A stretch of DNA of 48,498 nucleotides from an uncultured Spirochaetaceae bacterium. Lineage in GTDB: Bacteria > Spirochaetota > Spirochaetia > Sphaerochaetales > Sphaerochaetaceae. A model generated the notes under the pieces. It had not been told where the DNA came from. It saw nothing but the letters and a program-made list of their open reading frames with translations, and did no database searches. The position numbers and the translations under genes were made by a program. The stretch lies in contig CALXOH010000048.1 of assembly GCA_944389975.1 (NCBI GenBank), positions 1 through 48,498 of the forward strand. The letters are read 5' to 3'. This document shows positions 1 to 7,782 of the stretch, piece after piece (position 1 is the stretch's first letter; each line of letters starts with the position of its first letter).

Positions 1-1
1 T

Positions 2-91
2 GAGGAATACATTGAGTACTACAACAATGAAAGGATACAGATGAAACTAGGCTACCTTCCTCCATTGATTTTCAGAGAGAAGATAGCCTAA
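2..91 (+). mobile_element. 3' end of an IS3-type transposase (truncated by window edge)
   Basis: The first 29 codons, ending with TAA at 89-91, read as the C-terminal tail typical of IS3/IS150-family OrfB (DDE) transposases: a stretch beginning EEYIEYYNNERIQ, followed by a leucine/proline segment. The YYNxxRIxxKL pattern lies at the end of these enzymes, after the last catalytic Glu. Only the tail is inside the window, so completeness of the element cannot be judged. The element's right terminal repeat would be expected within the next 40 bases; a segment ending in GGTTCA at about 116-121 is a candidate but cannot be verified without the left end. Confidence 0.75.
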
Positions 92-162
92 GCTTATTTC
101 AGGTCCAGCTTTGAGGGTTCACCTCACGTTTTCCCCGGCTTTTTGAATGAGAGGCATTTGTT

Positions 163-1485
163 TTATGCTTCAGTTGATGTTGTATCAGTTTCCGCATTCT
201 TTGATGCATCCTCAGTCACTATGCTGTTGAGCGTAATGTTGAAGATCAGAAGCTTGTTCGGCTCGATTCCGCCGGCTCCGTTTATTCCGTACCCTGCGTT
301 CGGGTGTACGTATGCATTCACGCTGTCGCCTACACTCATGTTCAAAAGTGCGTCCCTGAAGCCGTCTAAGACTCCGCCAAGCGGGAATTCAACCCCTTCT
401 CCCTGGTCAAGTACGTTCCCTTCGAGGTCTTGGAGCGTGTAGTCGACGTTGACTGTATCTTCCAGTACCGGGCGCGTTCCTTCATTATTTGAAAGGCGTT
501 CGAGTATGAGGTAGTCGCCGATTGCCTCCATTCCCTCTTTCGTAGCGTTCTCTTCGAAGAATGTTTCAGCCTCCGAAAGGTTCTCCTCTGATATCACCTT
601 CAGAAGCGCTTCGATCTTCTGGTTGTATGCTTCAACATACTTTCCCGCGGTCTCGTTCCTCTCTTCGAATGTCAGCTTTTCAGGGTGGCCGAAGAGTGCG
701 TCGTTAAGCCCTGTGATGAACTCCTTTGGAGAGAGTTCCACTCCATTGTATACAAGCTGGCTTGAGAGCATGAAACCGTATGAGTACGAGAACTTCTCAT
801 CGACGCTTATCGGGGCGGTGAGCGCGTGGATGGTATCGAAATCGGTAGTCTCTTCTCCCTTGTCGCCGGTTACGTTCTCTTCGCTGTACGCGTTCTCAAA
901 GTAATCGTTCACGCTTGAGATGATCTCGTCGACAGTCAGAAGGATGTCAGTCCTTGCTTCCAGTGCATCGAGTATACCGCGCGAAAAATAATCGGAGCGC
1001 ACCACGAGCCCCTGGTCGAGAAGGGAAAGCATCGTATCGTAGCCATAGCCGTAGCTGAAGCGGGGAATGAGGGATACGAGGTCCAAACCTCCGCTTTCAA
1101 GCTCGCTTATTGTTCCCTTTAAAGCGTCATCATCCTCGGGAAGGGGAGGAAATTCGATCGTCTGGTCTTCCGCGGAGGCAACCCGGATGGCATGTACCTG
1201 CGGAGGAATACTCATCGTCATCATTCCGTTGTCGACGATTGACAGCACCATGCCGTTTTCGATCTGGTCGAACGGTATGTTCATTTCAGTCTCATCGGAG
1301 ATATTGAAAAGGATCGTCATCCCCTCTTCATTCTGACAGAAAATCCTGACAGAGTCTCCGCTCGTGCCCGAAGCAATCACTTTGTAATATCCTTCGTTCG
1401 TGACGTTTACATCCCCGTCCGCTCCAAAGAGTGCAATGGACAAAAGGAGTGTAGTTAGCAGCAAGATTGTTTTTTTCAAAGACAT
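163..1485 (-). CDS. exported FKBP-type peptidyl-prolyl isomerase with two FKBP_N-like segments
   Basis: The 440-residue product starts with a signal peptide (Lys-rich start, then a Leu/Thr/Ile core ending near LFGAD), so it acts in the periplasm or outer envelope, assisting folding at proline bonds. The last 100 residues form an FKBP_C domain, with VNVDYTLQDLEGNVLDQG followed by the FPLGGVLDGFRDALLNMSVGD core and an AYGxxG-like turn (NAGYGINGAG). Ahead of it lie two FKBP_N-like helical segments, each opening with FSYxYGxxL (FSYGYGYDTML and FSYSYGFML), which suggests an internal duplication. The ATG at 1485 was chosen over an upstream in-frame start because AGAGG lies 7-8 bases before it. The gene stands alone with its own promoter. 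Isomerase activity is inferred from the family. Confidence 0.82.
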   Translation of the reverse strand: MSLKKTILLLTTLLLSIALFGADGDVNVTNEGYYKVIASGTSGDSVRIFCQNEEGMTILFNISDETEMNIPFDQIENGMVLSIVDNGMMTMSIPPQVHAIRVASAEDQTIEFPPLPEDDDALKGTISELESGGLDLVSLIPRFSYGYGYDTMLSLLDQGLVVRSDYFSRGILDALEARTDILLTVDEIISSVNDYFENAYSEENVTGDKGEETTDFDTIHALTAPISVDEKFSYSYGFMLSSQLVYNGVELSPKEFITGLNDALFGHPEKLTFEERNETAGKYVEAYNQKIEALLKVISEENLSEAETFFEENATKEGMEAIGDYLILERLSNNEGTRPVLEDTVNVDYTLQDLEGNVLDQGEGVEFPLGGVLDGFRDALLNMSVGDSVNAYVHPNAGYGINGAGGIEPNKLLIFNITLNSIVTEDASKNAETDTTSTEA

Positions 1486-1511
1486 TCTCAACCTCTTGAA
1501 AGTTTTTCTAA

Positions 1512-1540
1512 AATCTAACCAACGCAATTCCTTAGGTCAA
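1512..1540 (-). promoter_or_regulatory. sigma-70-type promoter of the FKBP gene
   Basis: On the minus strand TTGACC (1540-1535) and TAGATT (1517-1512) are separated by exactly 17 bases and point at the FKBP start at 1485. This places the transcript start about 20 bases upstream of the start codon, leaving room for the AGAGG ribosome site. Confidence 0.65.
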
Positions 1541-1645
1541 TCGATTAGTATGTATTTTGGATGGAATGCAACTTGGGCATTCTTTTCATTTTTACACTTA
1601 ATTGCTTTTGTCGAAAACAGATGGAGATATACCGATGATGTTCTA

Positions 1646-1675
1646 TTGACAAGGTGCGATGTTTTTGAAGATCAT
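1646..1675 (+). promoter_or_regulatory. putative promoter of the purine-salvage operon
   Basis: A perfect TTGACA (1646-1651) is followed after 18 bases by GATCAT (1670-1675, four of six matches to the -10 consensus). The predicted start point falls at or next to the ATG at 1683, which would make the message nearly leaderless. Confidence 0.4.
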
Positions 1676-1682
1676 TTTGCCT

Positions 1683-2171
1683 ATGACTGATAACGATATA
1701 GCGTTACTGAAGGAATGCGTGAAGATCGCGCATGAGGCGATGATGGAGGGCAACCACCCGTTCGGGGCACTCCTTGCAGACAAGGACGGGAATATCCTGA
1801 TGAGGCAGAAGAACGACTTCAAAAGCGGTGGAAGCGCATACCACGCCGAGACTCTTCTTGTTTTCCGCGCAGCAAAGACATACCCTGCGGATTTTTTAAA
1901 GGAGTGCACGCTCTATACGAATTTCGAACCATGCTGCATGTGTACAGGGGCAATCTACTGGGCGAACATCGGACGTCTGGTGTTCGGGGCGACGGAGAAG
2001 GATTTATTGAGGTTCACGGGTGCAAACGAGGAGAACCCGACGTTCTCGCTCTCTTCCAGGGAAGTGCTGGCGCACGGGCAGAAGGATATCGTTGTGGAAG
2101 GCCCTGTCGAGGACGAGGAACTTCTTCAATTCATAGTCAAAGATCACATCGATTTTTGGAAAAACAGGTGA
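1683..2171 (+). CDS. nucleoside/guanine deaminase, CDA superfamily
   Basis: The 162-residue protein has the zinc deaminase signature: HPFGALL near the start, HAE (His54, Glu56) and PCCMC (Cys84, Cys87), the two halves of the zinc site plus the proton-shuttling Glu. The GAIYWANI segment after the second motif resembles guanine deaminase and tRNA-adenosine-deaminase-like enzymes. It hydrolytically deaminates a purine or cytosine base or nucleoside in the cytoplasm; the exact substrate cannot be read from sequence. It is the first gene of an operon with a purine nucleoside phosphorylase, whose GTG overlaps this TGA, favouring a purine substrate. An ATG at 1659 would add eight residues, but the family usually starts near 1683. 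No strong ribosome site precedes either. Confidence 0.85.
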   Translation: MTDNDIALLKECVKIAHEAMMEGNHPFGALLADKDGNILMRQKNDFKSGGSAYHAETLLVFRAAKTYPADFLKECTLYTNFEPCCMCTGAIYWANIGRLVFGATEKDLLRFTGANEENPTFSLSSREVLAHGQKDIVVEGPVEDEELLQFIVKDHIDFWKNR

Positions 2172-2884
2172 CCGTGGAAAAAGCTCTGATAGTTGGCAGC
2201 ATGACGGAAGAGTTCTTCTCTTCGATGGAAAGCTCTTCGATTGAAACCGAATACGGGGAAGTTGAGTACCTTACGACCAAGGATGGAATATTTGTCATTC
2301 CCCGGCATAGGATAGGGCATACGCTTTCGCCGAACGCGATAAACTACAGGGCGAACGTGAAGGCCCTTGAAAAGCTGGGCGTGAAATACGTCATCACGAC
2401 CCATGCCGTCGGATCGATAAGCCAGAAACTGGTGCCGACCGAGATCGGGATAATCGGGGATTACATCAATTTCACCTCGTCCCGTCCTTCATCGTTCTTC
2501 GACGGTGAGGGAAATGTGAAACACACCGAGATGGTCTTCCCCTTTTCAAAAGAGATGAGGGCGATGTTCCTGAAGAAAGCGTTCGATGAGAAGATAACTC
2601 CCAGGACGAATCTTGTGTACATAACCACCAACGGTCCGTTCTTCGAGTCTCCTGCGGAGATCAGGGCGTTCAGAAGCTGGGGCGCGGACGTTGTGGGAAT
2701 GACTCTCAACCCCGAGATTAACTTGATACACGAACTTTCGATAAACGCACTCTCTGTTGCTTTTTCAGTAAACTGGGCATCGGGCCTTGACGAAGAGGGG
2801 CTCGGTTTTATCGAGAAAGAGAGCAGGGATAGGTTGATGAGGAGAGTCGTATCCCTTTCCTTGGGTACGTTGGAGGCGATCTGA
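2168..2884 (+). CDS. purine nucleoside phosphorylase / methylthioadenosine phosphorylase family
   Basis: The 238-residue protein shows the MTAP/PNP family core: ALIVGSM near the N terminus, PRHRIGHTLSPNAINYRANV (phosphate and ribose binding), ITTHAVGSI, GPFFESPAEIRAFRSWGADV and VGMTLNPEINLIHEL. It cleaves purine nucleosides or methylthioadenosine with phosphate to the free base plus sugar 1-phosphate. It starts with GTG at 2168 (or 2174), overlapping the deaminase stop, because the GS-containing first strand lies upstream of the first ATG (2201). The downstream ATG at 2884 overlaps its TGA. The pairing with a deaminase indicates purine salvage. MTAP versus PNP specificity is not settled; I lean to MTAP-like by the PRHRxGH motif. 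Confidence 0.87.
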   Translation: MTVEKALIVGSMTEEFFSSMESSSIETEYGEVEYLTTKDGIFVIPRHRIGHTLSPNAINYRANVKALEKLGVKYVITTHAVGSISQKLVPTEIGIIGDYINFTSSRPSSFFDGEGNVKHTEMVFPFSKEMRAMFLKKAFDEKITPRTNLVYITTNGPFFESPAEIRAFRSWGADVVGMTLNPEINLIHELSINALSVAFSVNWASGLDEEGLGFIEKESRDRLMRRVVSLSLGTLEAI

Positions 2885-3456
2885 TGGAGAAGAATGCACT
2901 TGTCGAATGGATGGGGAAAAACGCATCCCTTTTCCGCCACGCGGGGGAAAGCTTCATGCTGTTGGATAAGAAAGACCCGAAGATCCTGTTGTACGGGCGC
3001 TTTGCATCATCCCTTGCATCCTTTTACGACAAGTTGTCCCCGGATGGAAAGATCGACATCATAAACGACGATGAGGACGGCTCGGCAATACCGCTTCTCC
3101 TCGGAATAGGGCGCTTCATCGAAAAGATGGAGGGACCGTACGATTACATCTCCTTTCCCCTTGGAATCTCTTTCATGGATACGCGGATGGCCACAGGATT
3201 CTTCCTCTCAGCCCGCACTTCATTAAAAAAGGGCGGAGTGCTCTACTTTTCGTTCATCGAATCACAGGTCCCGGAACTGGATGGGAAAACGACTACGGGA
3301 CACTTCCTTCCCGAGGGAAGGAGCGTTTTAATGAAGCGCTATACCCTCACGGATATTGCAACTACGCTTTCTGCATTATCTTTCAAAGTAGTAGGGATCG
3401 AGAGGGATGAGTCTTCCTTGGGAAGCATAGTGACTATAATTGCAAAGCTTTCATGA
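2884..3456 (+). CDS. unknown protein with methyltransferase-like layout
   Basis: The 190-residue cytoplasmic protein is translationally coupled (ATGA) to the phosphorylase gene. A strand KILLYG followed by a helix, an acidic strand end (DIINDDED), a mid segment SLKKGGVLYFSF and a C-terminal YTLTDIATTLSALSFKVVGI resemble the strand order of class I SAM-dependent methyltransferases, where a KKGG-then-strand and a late GF-type strand are common. The Gly-rich SAM loop is not clearly present, so it may be a degenerate or non-catalytic relative. Its position suggests a role linked to purine or methylthioadenosine metabolism, but this is inference. Confidence 0.6.
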   Translation: MEKNALVEWMGKNASLFRHAGESFMLLDKKDPKILLYGRFASSLASFYDKLSPDGKIDIINDDEDGSAIPLLLGIGRFIEKMEGPYDYISFPLGISFMDTRMATGFFLSARTSLKKGGVLYFSFIESQVPELDGKTTTGHFLPEGRSVLMKRYTLTDIATTLSALSFKVVGIERDESSLGSIVTIIAKLS

Positions 3457-3530
3457 AGGCCTTGTATTTTAAGTGAAGTTCCTTTTCTTTTCCCTTCTAC
3501 GCTACTAGTCTATAGAGAGGGAGAATTGAA

Positions 3531-3890
3531 ATGAAGAAATACAAGAATGCTTTGTTGGTTCTGAGCATAGTATTTTACGCACTTGCGCTTTTGTCTTTGG
3601 TATTCGCTTTCGTATCTGCATCCGATCCGGTTGAATATTACACTCATAACGGACCGCACTTCAGGTACTACGGATTTTCCTACTCCTTCTCATTCCCGCA
3701 CCATGGCGGACTGGATTTCACGGGGGTGGTTGCAACCGCAACATACCTGATCCTTGGCTCCGTATTCCTGACAGGCCTCTTGATCCTTTCTGCAATCTCC
3801 AAGAAAGATGAGCAGAGGGAGAAGGTTGAGAGAATCAAAGAGAAGAAGAAGGAAAAGGTCGAAGACGTGGATCCCGACAATGTCGGGTGA
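3531..3890 (+). CDS. small membrane protein with charged C-terminal tail
   Basis: The 119-residue protein has two predicted transmembrane helices, at about residues 8-29 and 64-86, separated by a loop rich in His, Tyr and Phe (HNGPHFRYYGFSYSFSFPHHGG). The last 30 residues are almost all Lys, Glu and Arg, a likely helical cytoplasmic tail. A GAGGGAGAA ribosome site precedes the ATG. A terminator follows directly, so it is probably a single-gene unit or the end of the purine operon. I do not recognise the family. Confidence 0.6.
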   Translation: MKKYKNALLVLSIVFYALALLSLVFAFVSASDPVEYYTHNGPHFRYYGFSYSFSFPHHGGLDFTGVVATATYLILGSVFLTGLLILSAISKKDEQREKVERIKEKKKEKVEDVDPDNVG

Positions 3891-3914
3891 AACATCCCTT
3901 TTCATTTTCCGACC

Positions 3915-3939
3915 GGCCTCCCCAGGGAGGTCTTTTTTT
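3915..3939 (+). terminator. rho-independent terminator
   Basis: A G+C-rich hairpin, with a CCTCC arm pairing with GGAGG, is followed by seven consecutive T residues, 25 bases after the stop of the small membrane protein gene. Confidence 0.75.
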
Positions 3940-3980
3940 GCCCGCAACTCCCCTGATGGAAACATTCCCTCTTTCCTATG

Positions 3981-4020
3981 TTGACAATCCTTTCGTAAAT
4001 TATTAGTTCTAATTTAGAAC
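3981..4020 (+). promoter_or_regulatory. promoter with palindromic MarR-type operator
   Basis: TTGACA at 3981-3986 is a consensus -35 box. A perfect 15-base palindrome, arms GTTCTAA and TTAGAAC around one T, occupies 4006-4020, covering the expected -10 and start region directly before the marR-like gene. This is the usual position for an operator of an autoregulated MarR repressor, and it would control the coupled MATE pump too. Confidence 0.7.
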
Positions 4021-4023
4021 AAT

Positions 4024-4467
4024 ATGAACGAGTCTATGAACACGATGATGGATGCAATCAGGATTATGCTCCATCGCTACAAGGAATTGGAAAAGAAGGT
4101 AGGGGAGAGGTACGGGCTCTCAGGCGGAGAGATGGCGGTGCTTGCGTTTTTGATCAACAACCCGGGGAAGGATACGGCAAGCGACGTATGCTACGGCAGG
4201 ATGATGAAGAAAGGCAATGTCTCATTCCTGGTCACATCATTGGAGATGAAGGATTTGATGGGGAAGCGCATCGATGAAAAGGACAAGAGGATCATCCACT
4301 TGTACCTGAAAGAGGAAGCTTCAGCGGTCTCAAAGGAACTCGAACGGATGAGAAACTCTTTCATCGATAAAGTGTTCTCGGGCTTTTCCATTGATGAGAA
4401 AGAAAAACTGATCGATTTCTTTGGCGCAATGAAGTGTAATCTGGAGGTGCTTGATGGAAAACGATAA
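4024..4467 (+). CDS. MarR-family transcriptional regulator
   Basis: The 147-residue protein has the MarR winged-helix arrangement: an N-terminal dimer helix, a GLSGGEMAVLAFLINNPGKDTASDV helix pair, recognition region GNVSFLVTSLEMKDLM and a wing with KRIDEKDKRIIHLYL, the family's basic beta-hairpin. A C-terminal helix completes the dimer interface. It likely represses its own promoter and the following MATE efflux gene, whose ATG lies inside its 3' end (4454). No ribosome site precedes the ATG at 4024 and the operator ends three bases before it, so the message may be leaderless or start at one of the next in-frame ATGs (4039, 4048). The inducing ligand is unknown. Confidence 0.85.
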   Translation: MNESMNTMMDAIRIMLHRYKELEKKVGERYGLSGGEMAVLAFLINNPGKDTASDVCYGRMMKKGNVSFLVTSLEMKDLMGKRIDEKDKRIIHLYLKEEASAVSKELERMRNSFIDKVFSGFSIDEKEKLIDFFGAMKCNLEVLDGKR

Positions 4468-5830
4468 GGAATTCCTGCAGAAGGAACCGCTAGGAAAACT
4501 ACTTTTCAAGCTTGCGCTTCCTACAGTGACCGCCCAGCTTATAAACATGCTCTACAACATCGTGGACAGGATATACATCGGGCATATGCCGGGGGATGGG
4601 GCGTTGGCGCTCACCGGGGTCGGAGTGTGCCTTCCTTTGATCCTGATAGTTTCCGCCTTTGCGGCATTTGTGGGCGCAGGCGGGGCTCCACGGGCAAGCA
4701 TATACATGGGGAGGAAAGAGTACGAGAACGCCGAGAAGACCCTTGGAAATTCGTTCACGATGCAGATAATTATCTCGATCGTGCTGACTGTGGTGCTTCT
4801 CATCTGGAACGACGATCTGTTGATTGCATTCGGTGCAAGCGAAAACACGATCTCCTACGCAACTTCGTACATGGATATATATGCGCTCGGCACTATCTTT
4901 GTAGAGATAACGCTCGGGATGAATTACTTCATTACCGCACAGGGCTTTGCGAAGACCGGGATGATATCGGTAGTCATCGGCGCACTTTCGAACATCATAC
5001 TCGATCCGGTATTCATATTCGGTTTCGACATGGGAGTCAAGGGGGCGGCGCTTGCTACCGTGATAAGCCAGGGGCTTTCTGCAATCTGGGTCTTGGCATT
5101 CTTATTTGGAAAGAAAACGTTTTTGAGAATAAAACGGAGTGCGATGAAGCTTGACAAGAGGATCATCCTTCCTGCGTTGTCACTCGGGGCGGCGACGTTT
5201 GTCATGCAGGCAAGCGAATCCGTGATAAACATATGCTTCAACTCGTCGCTCTTGAAGTATGGCGGGGATATCGCAGTGGGGGCGATGACGATCCTTTCTT
5301 CCGTGATGCAGTTTGCGATGCTTCCCCTTCAGGGGCTCGGGCAGGGTGCGCAGCCCATATTGAGCTACAACTACGGGGCAGGTGACGGGAAGAGGGTGAA
5401 GAGCGCGTTCTTCCTCCTGCTTGAAGTCTGCCTTGCATACTCATTCATTCTCTGGCTTTCAGTGATGCTCTTTCCAAGGGCGTTCGCCCATATGTTCACT
5501 TCCGATGGGGCTTTGATCGATTATGCTTCCCACGCGCTGAGGATATACATGGCTGTATCGGTGTTGTTCGGGATCCAGATGTCGTGTCAGATGACGTTCA
5601 CATCGCTTGGGAACGCAAGAAGCAGCATGATAGTCGCCATAATGCGCAAGTTCGTTCTCTTGATACCTTTGATGTACATCCTTCCCATGCTTTTCAGGGA
5701 AAACCAGGCGATCTCCGTATTCCTCGCAGAGCCCGTTGCAGACTTCATTGCAGTGTCTTTCACTTCCGTGCTTTTCTTCTTTGAGTTCAGAAAATCGCTT
5801 AAGAAGATGGATGTGAAGGGAAACGTCTGA
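4454..5830 (+). CDS. MATE-family multidrug/metabolite efflux transporter
   Basis: The 458-residue membrane protein fits the 12-helix MATE fold with two homologous halves. The N-terminal half begins with EPLGKLLFKLALPTVTAQLI and contains YNIVDRIYIGHMPG and GAGGAPRASIYMGR; the second half contains PLQGLGQGAQPILSYNYGAG, the characteristic MATE signature. Such pumps export cationic compounds in exchange for sodium ions or protons. The ATG at 4454 was chosen over the adjacent TTG because GGAGG at 4443-4447 has ideal spacing to it. The gene overlaps the end of the marR-like gene by 14 bases, so the two are co-transcribed and the pump is probably induced by the regulator's ligand. Confidence 0.93.
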   Translation: MENDKEFLQKEPLGKLLFKLALPTVTAQLINMLYNIVDRIYIGHMPGDGALALTGVGVCLPLILIVSAFAAFVGAGGAPRASIYMGRKEYENAEKTLGNSFTMQIIISIVLTVVLLIWNDDLLIAFGASENTISYATSYMDIYALGTIFVEITLGMNYFITAQGFAKTGMISVVIGALSNIILDPVFIFGFDMGVKGAALATVISQGLSAIWVLAFLFGKKTFLRIKRSAMKLDKRIILPALSLGAATFVMQASESVINICFNSSLLKYGGDIAVGAMTILSSVMQFAMLPLQGLGQGAQPILSYNYGAGDGKRVKSAFFLLLEVCLAYSFILWLSVMLFPRAFAHMFTSDGALIDYASHALRIYMAVSVLFGIQMSCQMTFTSLGNARSSMIVAIMRKFVLLIPLMYILPMLFRENQAISVFLAEPVADFIAVSFTSVLFFFEFRKSLKKMDVKGNV

Positions 5831-5919
5831 TTGGATTTTAAATCAGGATCGATCAAAGATATGGAATTAATTTTCGATCTGATGAGGAATTGGATTGGAA
5901 ATCGAAGGTCTGGGGATTT

Positions 5920-5988
5920 GAAGATGTTAAAAATTTTACACGAACTTAACATCTTCATACAGGTCGTTTAATACGAAAGCACTAGCAT
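5920..5988 (+). promoter_or_regulatory. Pho-box array and -10 box of the pst operon
   Basis: Four hexamers, TTTACA (5935), TTAACA (5946), ATACAG (5957) and TTAATA (5968), occur at exact 11-base spacing, the pattern bound by PhoB/PhoP-type regulators as tandem dimers. A -10-like TAGCAT lies at 5983-5988, with the last repeat in the -35 position, as expected for activator-dependent Pho promoters. The same block also contains a perfect 11-base inverted repeat, GAAGATGTTAA (5920-5930) and its complement (5946-5956). The operon downstream encodes both the transport system and phoB/phoR. Confidence 0.75.
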
Positions 5989-6044
5989 ACCGTTGAGAAA
6001 ACAAAAAACTGACGGGCCATGCCCGGAAAGAAGGAGCATTTCTG

Positions 6045-6854
6045 ATGAAGAAGTTAGTTCTAATCATGCTTGTAATGTCGATCGCTCTCTTCGGTGCTTT
6101 TGCAGGCGGAGAAACCGACAATGGTGCAACTGTATCCACAGACGGATCCACATCGATGGAGAAGGTTATCCTTTCTCTTGCTGAGCAGTACATGGCTGAC
6201 AACGCAGGTGTGAACGTTACATACAATCCTACCGGAAGCGGTACGGGAATCACGGCAGCACTCGAGGGCAGGTGCGATATCGGACTTTCCTCAAGGGCCT
6301 TGAAGGCGGAGGAGAAGGAGTCCGGCCTCACTGAGACGATCGTTGCACTCGATGGAATTGCAATCATCGTAAACGCTGACAATCCGGTTGCCGACCTTTC
6401 GATCGCCGAGATTGCGGATCTTTTCACGGGAAAGATTTCAAACTGGAGCGAGATCGGAGGAGCTGACGCACCTGTCGTTCCCATCGGACGTGAAGCAGGA
6501 AGCGGCACCAGGAGTGGTTTCGAGGAGATCACAGGCGTTGAGGATGCATGCGTATACAGCCAGGAGCTTACATCCACAGGTGCTGTAATCACAGCTGTTT
6601 CCCAGAACCCTGGTGCAATCGGATACGCATCCCTTGCAAGCAACCTTGATTCTGTTAAGGCTGTTACAGTAGAGGGTGTTGTTGCCACTGAGGATACTGT
6701 AAAGAGCGGCGAGTACAAGATCCAGCGCCCGTTCGTGTTCGCAACGAAGTCCGACACTCCGCTTTCAGCTGCTGCTCAGGCATTCTTCGACTACGCAACC
6801 AGTGCTGATGCATCTTCGATCATCGCCGGCGCAGGTGCAGTCCCTGTAGTATGA
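6045..6854 (+). CDS. pstS: phosphate ABC transporter substrate-binding protein
   Basis: The 269-residue exported protein binds phosphate outside the membrane and delivers it to PstCAB. A signal peptide is cut near AFA|GGE. The phosphate site motifs are clear: GSTSMEKV, GSGTGITAALEGRCDIGLSSR and GREAGSGTRSGFEEI, with NPGAIGYASL near the C terminus. There is no lipobox Cys, so it is a soluble periplasmic form. GAAGGAG lies just before the ATG. It is the first gene of the pst operon and sits behind the Pho-box array, so phosphate starvation should induce it. Confidence 0.96.
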   Translation: MKKLVLIMLVMSIALFGAFAGGETDNGATVSTDGSTSMEKVILSLAEQYMADNAGVNVTYNPTGSGTGITAALEGRCDIGLSSRALKAEEKESGLTETIVALDGIAIIVNADNPVADLSIAEIADLFTGKISNWSEIGGADAPVVPIGREAGSGTRSGFEEITGVEDACVYSQELTSTGAVITAVSQNPGAIGYASLASNLDSVKAVTVEGVVATEDTVKSGEYKIQRPFVFATKSDTPLSAAAQAFFDYATSADASSIIAGAGAVPVV

Positions 6855-6876
6855 CGTTCCGGAGGAACAGGAAAAG

Positions 6877-7782
6877 ATGAATATCAAGGAATTTCTCGCC
6901 ACAAGGGGATACAAGGACAACCCCGGAAGGCTGATGGAAGACGTGATCCATTTGATATTCCTGCTCCTCGGACTAGTTGCAGTCGGTTCAGTCCTGGTCA
7001 TCTCGATCTACCTGGTGATCTCGGGACTGCCGGCAATCTTCAAGATAGGCCCGGTTGAGTTCCTCTTCGGAACGCGCTGGGCCTCAACTGCGGCTAATCC
7101 GGAGTTCGGAATCCTTCCATTCATCCTGACAAGCATATACGGAACGGCGGGTGCAATCATCATCGGCGTTCCCGTTGGATTCTTCGCCGCAGTATACCTG
7201 GCCAAGATGGCTCCAAGGAAAGTAAAGGATGTCATGGAACTTTGCATCGGCGTACTTGCCGGAATACCTTCGGTCGTCTACGGCCTCGTAGGTATGACGA
7301 TACTAGTTCCCGGAATAAGGATTTTGTTCGGAGTCCCGGACGGTGCCACGCTGTTTGCTGCAATCATAGTTCTTGCAGTCATGATCCTTCCGTCGGTGAT
7401 TAACGTATCCCTTACAGCCCTGGAAGCCGTACCGCACGAATACGAGGAGGCATCCCTTGCCCTCGGCGCAACGGATATCGAGACATATTTCAAAGTCTCC
7501 GTTCCCGCTGCAAAAAGCGGTATTTTCACAGCCATTGTTCTCGGAATCGGTAGGGCGATCGGGGAAGCGATGGCAATCATGATGGTCGCGGGAAACGTCG
7601 CGAACATGCCATCCCTTTTCAAGTCGGTAAGGTTTCTCACCACTGCTGTCGCATCCGAGATGTCTTATTCATCCGGACTTCAGAGGGAAGCGCTGTTTTC
7701 AATCGCACTGGTATTGTTCCTCTTCATCATGATAATCAATGCGATTCTGAACATGCTCAAGAAGGGAGGATCGTCCAAATGA
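6877..7782 (+). CDS. pstC: phosphate ABC transporter permease PstC
   Basis: The 301-residue inner-membrane protein has about six transmembrane helices and the permease EAA-type loop that contacts PstB (EYEEASLALGATDIETYFKV, then PAAKSGI and GIGRAIGEAMAIMMVAGN). It pairs with PstA to form the phosphate channel. The sequence GIPSVVYGLVG is typical of PstC/PstA. It lies 22 bases after pstS, with a GGAGGAAC ribosome site, and its end overlaps the pstA start by four bases. Confidence 0.95.
   Translation: MNIKEFLATRGYKDNPGRLMEDVIHLIFLLLGLVAVGSVLVISIYLVISGLPAIFKIGPVEFLFGTRWASTAANPEFGILPFILTSIYGTAGAIIIGVPVGFFAAVYLAKMAPRKVKDVMELCIGVLAGIPSVVYGLVGMTILVPGIRILFGVPDGATLFAAIIVLAVMILPSVINVSLTALEAVPHEYEEASLALGATDIETYFKVSVPAAKSGIFTAIVLGIGRAIGEAMAIMMVAGNVANMPSLFKSVRFLTTAVASEMSYSSGLQREALFSIALVLFLFIMIINAILNMLKKGGSSK

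Noticed and set aside
5936-6757. 273-residue open frame on the minus strand opposite pstS
   Set aside because: It is the antisense shadow of the clear pstS gene, rich in Ser/Pro/Thr with no domain.
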